NCBI GenBank assembly: GCA_964370835.1
Contig: CAYJLO010000114.1
Coordinates: 1 to 6,925 of the forward strand
DNA from: CAYJAD01 sp964370835
Lineage (GTDB): Bacteria; Desulfobacterota; Desulfovibrionia; Desulfovibrionales; Desulfovibrionaceae
Reading direction: 5' to 3'
DNA: 6,925 bases
The notes under the pieces are model-generated. The model ran no database searches. It worked only from the letters and a program-made list of their open reading frames with translations, and was not told the origin of the DNA. A program made the translations under genes and the position numbers. Below are positions 1 to 5,033 of this stretch, piece after piece (position 1 is the first letter of the stretch; each line of letters begins with the position of its first letter).

Positions 1-2
1 AT

Positions 3-287
3 ATGGAACTAAAAGAACAGGCTTTAGAAAATGATATATCTTTTGGAAAGTATCGCGCATATTTAGAACTTTTAGAGATAAATCCAAATGCAAAGGTTGA
101 GGACATTGCTAATTTGCCGATGAAAGTAATTAGCGAGATGATAGAAAACTATGGAGTTTTAGATGAAGATATGCTCCCACAAGGACATGGAAACGGCAAT
201 GGAAATGGTCAAAACCAAGGTGGTGGCAACAACAATGGAAATCAAAACAGTATTCAAGGAAATGGACATGGACATCAATATAGCTAA
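3..287 (+). CDS. Hypothetical protein with Gly/Asn-rich C-terminal tail; 5' end probably outside the window
   Basis: An open frame of 94 codons begins at an ATG two bases into the window, so the true start cannot be judged and the gene is probably cut by the window edge. Residues 1-58 are acidic and look helical, with the pattern 'ISFGKYRAYLELLEINPNA'. This resembles the C-terminal segments of clostridial cell-envelope or anti-sigma (RsgI-like) proteins that read 'ISLGKY..YL'; that likeness is from memory and weak. From about residue 60 the chain is a low-complexity tail of Gly, Asn, Gln and His built on GN/GNG repeats and ending in HGHQYS. Such tails are usually disordered. No membrane segment or signal peptide is visible in this part. 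The following gene remnant begins within 20 bases, so this gene may mark one edge of an old insertion. No function is assigned. Confidence 0.6.
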   Translation: MELKEQALENDISFGKYRAYLELLEINPNAKVEDIANLPMKVISEMIENYGVLDEDMLPQGHGNGNGNGQNQGGGNNNGNQNSIQGNGHGHQYS

Positions 288-306
288 GATAATTAAATGA
301 TAATAG

Positions 307-837
307 ACGAGTATTCGCACATCATCGACGAGTGGTGGTAAAATGCAGAGGCGCAAAGGCACTGGCAATGCTGATTGGCATTTCTTCACTTGTATTACTA
401 ACAATCGTCAAGGCAAAGGTAGTTGTGAGGGTATGTATATTAGAGAAAGTGCTATCTACGATAAAATCAGAAAAGAAATAACTGAGTTTATCACTAACAA
501 TTCTGATACAATTAAGCGTATGTCTACACAAAAACAGGAACTTAGAAAAGCGATGTATGAATTACATCAGAAAGATGTTGAAGTCAATTCATTCAAGAGG
601 TCTTGTTATGAAAAAGTTTGTTTAGGTGAAATGTCTGCCGAGGAATATAGAAAAACGGTTGATGCTCAAACAGATAATACAGACGCTATCGCTGAGATTG
701 AGTGTAAGATTGATGAAATGGATAAACTTCGTGAAAAATATAATTTTTATGTTAAGGTTAGAGAAAGCAAGATTGCTATAAGCGAATTTATTGCAGAGTT
801 CATTTGTGTAGTATACATAAAACAAAGTGATATTTAG
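307..837 (+). pseudogene. C-terminal remnant of a large serine site-specific recombinase
   Basis: The frame is open from 307 (after TAG at 304-306), with an internal ATG at 343. The product carries the end of a recombinase zinc beta-ribbon domain: 'GGKMQRRKG', then 'WHFFTC' and 'GKGSC', giving the second cysteine pair (C17 and C28 counted from the ATG). A long charged, probably coiled-coil region follows (about residues 45-130), typical of the C-terminal arm of large serine recombinases from phages and conjugative transposons. The N-terminal resolvase catalytic domain with its nucleophilic Ser, the recombinase domain and the first Cys pair are missing, so it cannot recombine DNA. Full-length relatives are roughly 500-550 residues; about 165-175 remain. 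No good ribosome binding site precedes 343. Family assignment is confident. Whether the fragment is still translated is unknown. Confidence 0.82.
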
Positions 838-870
838 TTAGAATATATAAAATAATTCTAGCAGGTAACG

Positions 871-900
871 TATTGTCTGTTTACTTATTGTCTACTTAGT
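871..900 (+). repeat. Two tandem 15-bp direct repeats, putative operator
   Basis: TATTGTCTGTTTACT (871-885) is followed at once by TATTGTCTACTTAGT (886-900), identical at 12 of 15 positions. The end of the first copy is the presumed -35 hexamer and the second copy fills most of the spacer of the promoter just upstream of the small XRE regulator gene. Tandem operators in this position are usual for self-regulating controller proteins. Binding by the encoded protein is inference. Confidence 0.5.
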
Positions 901-908
901 CGTATAAT
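880..908 (+). promoter_or_regulatory. Sigma-A type promoter of the XRE regulator gene
   Basis: A perfect TATAAT (903-908) lies 17 nt downstream of a weak -35, TTTACT (880-885). The regulator start codon is at 932, preceded by AGGAGAGGTG (917-926). The weak -35 overlapped by tandem repeats fits a regulated promoter. As no convincing promoter is visible in the 48 nt between the regulator and the kinase gene, this promoter may originally have driven the whole downstream operon. Confidence 0.55.
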
Positions 909-1057
909 GATATACTAGGAGAGGTGTAGATATGGATATAGTGAAAGTTTTTGCTCATAATGTAAGAAAATATAGAACTGAAAAAGGTCTGTCGTAAGAA
1001 GCTTTAGCTGAAAAAGCCAGTTTGCACAGAACCTATATTTGTGCTATTGAAAGAGAA

Positions 1058-1075
1058 AAGCGAAGCATTTCGCTT
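1058..1075. repeat. Left 18-bp target-site duplication
   Basis: AAGCGAAGCATTTCGCTT occurs here and again at 2351-2368 with no mismatch, directly flanking the inserted DNA. The site is a palindrome: 7-bp arms AAGCGAA and TTCGCTT around GCAT. It is part of the regulator's coding sequence (codons for KRSISL), showing that the repeat arose by duplication on insertion. Confidence 0.9.
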
Positions 1076-1146
1076 CAGGGTGTCGAAAAACCCCTATTGC
1101 AAAATTGTGTTTCGTCAAAATGCACAAACATAATAGGTGGAATGTA

Positions 1147-1220
1147 GGGGTCGGCGTCCTCGACGACCCGAAAAATCACCACAAATCTCCTAAAAACGGG
1201 ATGTCGAGGACGCCATCCCC
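1147..1220. repeat. Pair of inverted REP-like hairpins with complementary loops
   Basis: Two 24-base arms (1147-1170 and 1197-1220) are separated by 26 A-rich bases. Each arm folds by itself: GGGTCG (1148-1153) with CGACCC (1164-1169), and GGGATG (1198-1203) with CATCCC (1214-1219). Each hairpin has a 10-base loop, GCGTCCTCGA and TCGAGGACGC, which are exact reverse complements. The stems differ at two base pairs (TC:GA against AT:AT), and both partners changed together. The patch is far more G+C-rich than its surroundings. No gene of any size is convincing in 1076-1323. Confidence 0.7.
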
Positions 1221-1224
1221 GGTA

Positions 1225-1251
1225 GATTATAATGTGAAGTGCAACAAAAAA
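1225..1251. repeat. Left terminal inverted repeat of the IS30 element
   Basis: It starts GATTATAATG and continues into TGAAGTGCAACAAAAAA. It matches the reverse complement of 2262-2288 at 23 of 27 positions, with all four mismatches in the outer 12 bases. Confidence 0.7.
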
Positions 1252-1323
1252 TAAATAGCTCAAAGCAGTAATTTCTGGTAAGATGAAAGTGACTAAACCA
1301 ACATCTGAAAGGAAATAACTACA

Positions 1324-2283
1324 ATGAGCTACTACCATCTTACCATAGAGGATAGAAAAAGTATAGATAGATTTTACCACAAAGGAATGAGCATTACACA
1401 AATAGCACAAATGATAGGAGTTCATAAGTCTACAATAAGCCGAGAGCTAAAAAGAAACCCAAGCAGAGATTATGGATATAATGCAATTGGGGCACAGAGA
1501 AAAGCTGCAAAGCGACGAAAAAACTCTGTAAATCAACCTAAATTAATAATAGATATTACTGCATTTCAAATGGTAGAGCAAGGATTAGAAAAATACTTTT
1601 CACCTGAGCAGATATCAAATACAATGCCCAAAGAATATAAGGTTTGCACTACAACAATTTATCGAGCAATAAATAATAAGATGTTTTCAAAAGAGAATGA
1701 AAAGAAATTAAGATTTTATGCAAAGAAATTCAAAAACAAAAGCAATATACCTGTAAATGCAGGAAACTCACTCATTAAAAACATTAATACTCGCCCCGAA
1801 GAAATTGAAAATCGTGATAACTTCGGACATTGGGAGCTAGATACAATAGTTTTGAGAGATGAGTGTAAATGCCACCTTGCGACATTTGTTGAACGAAAAA
1901 GCAGATGTTTGATTATGGTTAAAATGCCAAACAAAAAAGCTGCTACGATGACTGATGCAATAAGCAAAGCATTTAAAGATATGCCAGCAAAATATCGAAA
2001 ATCTTTTACAGTTGACAATGGCATGGAGTTTTCAGATTGGAAAACTATCGAGCAAAATTTACATGGCACTAAAGTATATTATTGTGACCCTTATTCACCT
2101 TGGCAACGGGGAACCAATGAAAACACCAATGGTTTAATTCGCCAATTTTTTCCTCGAAAAAAATTGTTGCCACCTGCTACTGATGAATATGTTGCCTTTG
2201 TTCAATCGATTATTAATATCAGACCTCGCAAGTGTCTTAACTGGAACTCTCCTGCTAACCTTTTTTTGTTGCACTTGACTTGA
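1324..2283 (+). CDS. IS30-family DDE transposase
   Basis: The 319-residue protein cuts and rejoins the ends of its own IS. The N-terminal helix-turn-helix (about 23-43, 'ITQIAQMIGVHKSTISREL') is the IS30 signature for binding the inverted repeats. The RNase H-like catalytic core supplies D173 (in 'HWELDTI'), D231 (in 'FTVDNGMEF') and E266 (in 'SPWQRGTNENTNGLIRQ'), a spacing close to the family's DD(33)E. It ends with 'RPRKCLNWNSPANLF', near the family's usual C-terminus. AAAGGA (1308-1313) lies 10 nt before the ATG, and an extended -10-like TGGTAAGAT (1276-1284) precedes it. Length and catalytic residues are complete, so it is probably functional. It lies inside the broken regulator gene and in the same direction, so read-through from it may reach the downstream operon. 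Confidence 0.95.
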   Translation: MSYYHLTIEDRKSIDRFYHKGMSITQIAQMIGVHKSTISRELKRNPSRDYGYNAIGAQRKAAKRRKNSVNQPKLIIDITAFQMVEQGLEKYFSPEQISNTMPKEYKVCTTTIYRAINNKMFSKENEKKLRFYAKKFKNKSNIPVNAGNSLIKNINTRPEEIENRDNFGHWELDTIVLRDECKCHLATFVERKSRCLIMVKMPNKKAATMTDAISKAFKDMPAKYRKSFTVDNGMEFSDWKTIEQNLHGTKVYYCDPYSPWQRGTNENTNGLIRQFFPRKKLLPPATDEYVAFVQSIINIRPRKCLNWNSPANLFLLHLT

Positions 2284-2288
2284 CAATC
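2262..2288. repeat. Right terminal inverted repeat of the IS30 element
   Basis: TTTTTTGTTGCACTTGAC followed by TTGACAATC is the partner of 1225-1251. The last six codons or so of the transposase gene and its TGA (2281-2283) lie within it. Confidence 0.7.
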
Positions 2289-2350
2289 CCTACAAACTCT
2301 ATTGCGGTTTTGTGCAACATTTTAGAGTGTACACCTTTTTTGACAGTCTG

Positions 2351-2368
2351 AAGCGAAGCATTTCGCTT
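2351..2368. repeat. Right 18-bp target-site duplication
   Basis: This is an exact copy of 1058-1075. The reading frame of the regulator resumes at 2369 with GAT AAT ATA CAA, directly after the copy. Confidence 0.9.
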
Positions 2369-2473
2369 GATAATATACAAAAAATTGCAGATGCATTAGA
2401 TGTAGAAACTTACATTTTGTTTAAAGATAATATATAGGCACTATTGTTTTTTCGATTATTAGCGTCACACTAT

Positions 2474-2480
2474 AAGGAGA
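2474..2480 (+). promoter_or_regulatory. Ribosome binding site fixing the kinase start
   Basis: AAGGAGA lies 5 nt before the ATG at 2486. The same frame is open back to a TTG at 2444, but that start has no ribosome binding site and would add 14 residues ahead of a normal kinase N-terminus. An ATG at 2481 is out of frame and stops after two codons. Confidence 0.8.
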
Positions 2481-2485
2481 ATGCA

Positions 2486-3091
2486 ATGATTCAAAATGAA
2501 TATTCAGGCAAATTAATTGCAATAGATGGACCAAATGGAGTGGGAAAAACAACTATAATATCTAAACTAAAAGAAAACTTGGAAAAGCTAGGACACGATG
2601 TTTGTATAACTAAAGAACCCACTGAAACTGAATTGGGCATATTTTTAAGGAAATATGCAGAAACAAATACTGGAATAGGTGTAGCATGTTTGGTTGCAAC
2701 AGATAGATATCATCATATTGAAAATACAATCATACCAATGCTAAAAAAAGGAAAAACAGTAATTACTGATAGGTATATACTATCATCACTAATATTTCAA
2801 CGAATTGATAATGTAGATGTAGAATTTATATTAAATACAAATAGTAATATACTTATACCAGACCTACAAATAGCCCTTACTGCTGATTCAGATGTCATCC
2901 AAAAGCGTCTGTCAGAGCGTAAAGAACTCACTAGGTTTGAAGTAGGCAATCAAACTTTGCTAGAAATTCAATATTTAAATGATGGGGTTAATATTTTAAC
3001 CGATATTGGATTCAATGTTGAAGTAATAACTAATCACAATAGTGCTGAAGATAATATGCATGAAATTATATCATATATTGCCAAACTATAA
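2486..3091 (+). CDS. Thymidylate-kinase-like nucleoside monophosphate kinase
   Basis: The 201-residue protein is of the dTMP kinase family, which transfers phosphate from ATP to dTMP or a related nucleotide. Visible motifs are the Walker A loop 'DGPNGVGKTT' (14-23), 'TKEPT' (42-46, matching the family's REP/KEP step), 'ATDRYHHIE' (71-79), the 'DRYILSS' motif (95-101) where family members read DR.xxS, and a LID-like 'RLSERKELTRFE' (141-152) with several Arg/Lys. Length is normal for the family (about 200-215) and nothing is obviously missing. It is the first gene of the four-gene cluster, 25 nt upstream of the radical SAM gene. A housekeeping tmk is normally placed elsewhere, among DNA replication genes. 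A second copy here, next to a radical SAM enzyme, suggests a specialised substrate such as a modified nucleotide; that is inference. The family is secure but the substrate is not. Confidence 0.88.
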   Translation: MIQNEYSGKLIAIDGPNGVGKTTIISKLKENLEKLGHDVCITKEPTETELGIFLRKYAETNTGIGVACLVATDRYHHIENTIIPMLKKGKTVITDRYILSSLIFQRIDNVDVEFILNTNSNILIPDLQIALTADSDVIQKRLSERKELTRFEVGNQTLLEIQYLNDGVNILTDIGFNVEVITNHNSAEDNMHEIISYIAKL

Positions 3092-3099
3092 TATCAGAA

Positions 3100-3107
3100 A
3101 GAGGTGA
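3100..3107 (+). promoter_or_regulatory. Ribosome binding site supporting a GTG start
   Basis: AGAGGTGA lies 9 nt upstream of the GTG at 3117. GTG is chosen because the next residues, KKFLILNSP, are the normal first strand of a B12-binding radical SAM protein and no in-frame ATG is near. Confidence 0.7.
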
Positions 3108-3116
3108 ATTTATATT

Positions 3117-4457
3117 GTGAAAAAGTTTTTAATATTAAATTCACCAATTTTTTGGGATAAGGTTGCTGAAAATGAACAATATTTACCGCCTATTGGACTT
3201 GGCTATATAGCAACTTATTTGGATAAATTAAACAATGTAGAAGTCGAAATATTTGACTGTGTAAAGGAAGAGATTTCTGTACAAGCAATTATTCAAATGA
3301 TTAACAAAAAGAAACCCGATTTTTTAAGTGCAAATATTTTTACACAAAACTACGATATTGTTAAATACATTTTTGAAAATATAAATATTAAGTGCAAATG
3401 CTTCATAGGTGGACAAGCAGTGAAAAATATATTTAACGAAATTCTTGAGTGGGATTCTTCTAACGATATTAATATTATTATAGGTGAAGGAGAATTTATT
3501 ATTCCCACTATAGTAGCTAAAAACTGTATTCAGAAAGCTGAAATTAGCAATAAGAACAAAAATGTTTATAGGGTGGATAACTACTCTCCATATTTCCCCA
3601 AGGATATATCCGACATAGAGTTAAATCGAAAATTCTTGAAGGACGAAATAATAACAAATCATTATGGAGAATTAGAAGCTTCTATTATTACATCTAGGGG
3701 TTGTATATATAATTGCGCCTTTTGTGGAGGAGCTACTAGTCTTAATAAAGATGTAACCGTAAGACTTTGTAGCAGAGAAAGTATTTTTAAACAAATTAAT
3801 GAGATTATACAATTGTATCCAAAGGTAAGCTCAATTCGGATTTTAGATGACTTATTTTTACGAAATAACGAGAGCTTTGATACTGCAATAGCTATTTTCA
3901 ATTCATTCCCTAACATAACTTGGCGTGGAATGGTTCACGCCCTATCTATAAATAATGATTTTGCTAGGTTACAAGAGTTGTCGAATTCTGGTTGCAAAGA
4001 ATTGTTTATGGGCATAGAATCTGGTTCGCTAGATATCAGAAAGAGAATTAATAAATCTGGAACTATTGAAGATGTTATTAGCACAGCAACAGCAATTTTA
4101 AGCAATGGAATCGATTTGAAAGGATATTTTATATATGGTTTTCCTAATGAAACAAAGGACGATTTCAATAAAACATTTGAATTAGCTCAAAAAATAAAAA
4201 ATATTTCAGAAAAAACGGTTGGTAATTTTAGAGTAAGTGTTTTCCAATTCAGACCTTATCATGGTACACAAATATATAATGAAATTATAAATAGTGGAAT
4301 AAAAATTCATAAATGTAAATTTACAGACTCTGTAAGCCAATTTAAAGGTAGAAATCAATTTAACTTTGATTTCGGAAATTTCAGTTCTGAGCCAGACGAA
4401 ATTTTAAATGATTTTATCATAAAAACGCAAAAACTATCGGAGAATAAATATGATTGA
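3117..4457 (+). CDS. B12-binding-domain radical SAM enzyme
   Basis: The 446-residue protein starts with a Rossmann-like cobalamin-binding type domain (about 1-140): 'FLILNSP', then 'PPIGLGYIATYLDK' and 'GEGEFIIPTI'. The classical DxHxxG cobalamin loop is absent, as is common in this family. The radical SAM barrel follows, with the 4Fe-4S motif C196-x3-C200-x2-C203 ('SRGCIYNCAFCGG'), 'RILDDLFLRN' (241-250), the SAM-contacting 'MGIESGS' (298-304) and 'YGFPNET' (340-346). Family members use a 5'-deoxyadenosyl radical for methylation, ring changes or other C-H chemistry on diverse small molecules. No substrate can be read from the sequence. It is not a viperin by layout, since viperins lack the N-terminal domain. 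Its last 8 bases overlap the next gene, so the two are translationally coupled, suggesting a shared pathway or complex with the glycosylase-like protein. Confidence 0.9.
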   Translation: MKKFLILNSPIFWDKVAENEQYLPPIGLGYIATYLDKLNNVEVEIFDCVKEEISVQAIIQMINKKKPDFLSANIFTQNYDIVKYIFENINIKCKCFIGGQAVKNIFNEILEWDSSNDINIIIGEGEFIIPTIVAKNCIQKAEISNKNKNVYRVDNYSPYFPKDISDIELNRKFLKDEIITNHYGELEASIITSRGCIYNCAFCGGATSLNKDVTVRLCSRESIFKQINEIIQLYPKVSSIRILDDLFLRNNESFDTAIAIFNSFPNITWRGMVHALSINNDFARLQELSNSGCKELFMGIESGSLDIRKRINKSGTIEDVISTATAILSNGIDLKGYFIYGFPNETKDDFNKTFELAQKIKNISEKTVGNFRVSVFQFRPYHGTQIYNEIINSGIKIHKCKFTDSVSQFKGRNQFNFDFGNFSSEPDEILNDFIIKTQKLSENKYD

Positions 4458-5001
4458 AAAAATTAGAAAATGCCAAAAATGCGCATTATGTATAAATCAA
4501 GAGCCACTTCTTGATGGTAGTAAAGAGTGTCAAATTTTTTGGGTAGGTCTATCAGCAAAGCTAACGACTGTAAGTGATGAAATACCATTAGCACCTCATA
4601 CAAATACTGGTCAATTAATTAAGCGCATAGAAGATAAATTCGAGAATATTGGAACATATAAAACTAATATTGTAAAATGTGTTCCACTTAATGATAAGAG
4701 TAAGCTAAGATACCCTAGTCAGAGTGAAATTTCAGACTGTGTGAATCATTTGTTTACAGAGATTAATGAACTATCACCAAAATTAGTGTTTCTATTAGGA
4801 GAAAAAGTTTATTCATCTGTTGGGAGACATTTAAAGATAAAATTTAATAAATGGAATGGCTTTGAGTTTAAATACATTGAACACAAAGGGGTTTACTATA
4901 TTCCAGTCCATCATCCGTCTTATATACATGTGTATAAGAGGAAACAAACAGATGAATATATAAATGGGATCAATCACCTTATAAAAAATCTAATCAATTA
5001 A
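4450..5001 (+). CDS. Uracil-DNA glycosylase superfamily protein with Fe-S type cysteines
   Basis: The 183-residue protein resembles family 4/5 uracil-DNA glycosylases, which remove uracil or damaged bases from DNA. Cysteines C8 and C11 (with C14 close by), C77 and C97 have the two-near, two-far arrangement that binds a 4Fe-4S cluster in family 4. Other family marks are 'TNTGQLIKRI' (51-60), 'TNIVKCVPL' (72-80), 'PSQSEISDC' (89-97), 'KLVFLLGEKV' (111-120) and the C-terminal 'VHHPSYIH' (153-160) with the HPS catalytic-loop motif. The usual N-terminal catalytic motif GEAPG is replaced by 'VGLSAKLTTVSDEIPL' (32-47), so the base specificity, or even the activity, may differ. GGAGAA (4439-4444) lies 5 nt before the ATG. 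The start overlaps the end of the radical SAM gene, and the HD gene follows 32 nt later. Superfamily is confident; true uracil excision is uncertain. Confidence 0.82.
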   Translation: MIEKIRKCQKCALCINQEPLLDGSKECQIFWVGLSAKLTTVSDEIPLAPHTNTGQLIKRIEDKFENIGTYKTNIVKCVPLNDKSKLRYPSQSEISDCVNHLFTEINELSPKLVFLLGEKVYSSVGRHLKIKFNKWNGFEFKYIEHKGVYYIPVHHPSYIHVYKRKQTDEYINGINHLIKNLIN

Positions 5002-5033
5002 TTCAAGATGTATTAGAAAGGACAGGCACTACT

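Larger units (their letters stand above)
1225..2288 (+). mobile_element. IS30-family insertion sequence, apparently complete
   Basis: An intact IS30-type transposase gene is bounded by inverted repeats at 1225-1251 and 2262-2288 that match at 23 of 27 positions; the inner part reads AAGTGCAACAAAAAA. The size of about 1064 bp is normal for a one-gene IS30 element. No clear 2-4 bp target duplication is seen next to these ends (GGTA on the left, CCTA on the right), so the boundaries could be off by a few bases or the flanks may have changed. The transposase stop codon lies inside the right inverted repeat. Confidence 0.75.
1076..2350. mobile_element. Outer inserted element with CAG..TGTC.AAAAA terminal inverted repeats, carrying a nested IS30
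   Basis: The 1275 bp between the duplicated 18-mers begin CAGGGTGTCGAAAAA and end with the inverse of CAGACTGTCAAAAAA, matching at 12 of 15 positions. Inside the ends, 1117-1149 is again similar to the reverse complement of 2288-2323 (shared AAAATG, GCACAAA, AATAG, TGTAGGG). These long imperfect inverted arms differ from the inverted repeats of the IS30 between them, so I read the outer arms (1076-1224 and 2289-2350, about 211 bp in all) as a small non-coding element into which IS30 inserted. Ends of this kind and a long palindromic target duplication fit IS1182-type elements, known for variable target duplications. That family label is from memory and unverified. The alternative is one composite or unusual IS30 element. 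Confidence 0.65.
932..2437 (+). pseudogene. Small XRE-family HTH (controller-like) regulator, broken by a stop codon and an inserted element
   Basis: The 5' half runs 932-1075 and the 3' half 2369-2437. Removing 1076-2368 (the insert plus one target copy) rejoins them in frame into about 70 codons. The parts read 'VFAHNVRKYRTEKGLS', then 'EALAEKASLHRTYICAIERE', 'KRSISL' and 'DNIQKIADALDVETYILF'. This is a complete single-domain helix-turn-helix of the Cro/C1 type, closest in style to controller (C) proteins of restriction-modification systems and small stand-alone regulators, where 'SLHRTYI..IERG.RN.SL.NI.KIA.AL' is usual. A second lesion lies at 995-997: codon 22 is TAA where relatives have CAA (Gln of 'LSQEALA'), one C-to-T change. 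The gene has a strong ribosome binding site and promoter. It sits 48 nt upstream of the kinase gene in the same direction, so it was probably the operon's regulator. It should now be inactive. Confidence 0.88.

Noticed and set aside
297..341. Tiny frame MIIDEYSHIIDEWW
   Set aside because: 14 codons, no ribosome binding site, and it overlaps the recombinase remnant; a chance frame is more likely.
838..861. Stem-loop TTAGAAT-N10-ATTCTAG after the recombinase remnant as a terminator
   Set aside because: A weak A+T stem with no U-run following it.
1075..1425. 116-codon minus-strand frame with repeats of Arg/Pro-rich residues
   Set aside because: It runs through the hairpin pair, the IS30 inverted repeat and the start of the transposase; the composition reflects the GC-rich repeat and there is no plausible family.
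2444..2476. Promoter TTGTTT to TATAAG in front of the kinase
   Set aside because: The spacing is 21 nt and the -10 would overlap the ribosome binding site, leaving no room for a transcript start.
2444..2485. N-terminal extension of the kinase from a TTG start
   Set aside because: No ribosome binding site there, while AAGGAGA sits exactly before the ATG at 2486, and the extension has no match to kinase N-termini.
3117..4457. Radical SAM protein as a prokaryotic viperin
   Set aside because: It has a ~140-residue B12-binding-type N-terminal domain and the 'GIESGS'/'GFPNET' pattern of B12-type radical SAM enzymes; viperins have neither this layout nor this length.
3117..5001. Spore photoproduct lyase beside a glycosylase
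   Set aside because: The radical SAM protein lacks the layout of SplB and has an N-terminal B12-binding-type domain instead.
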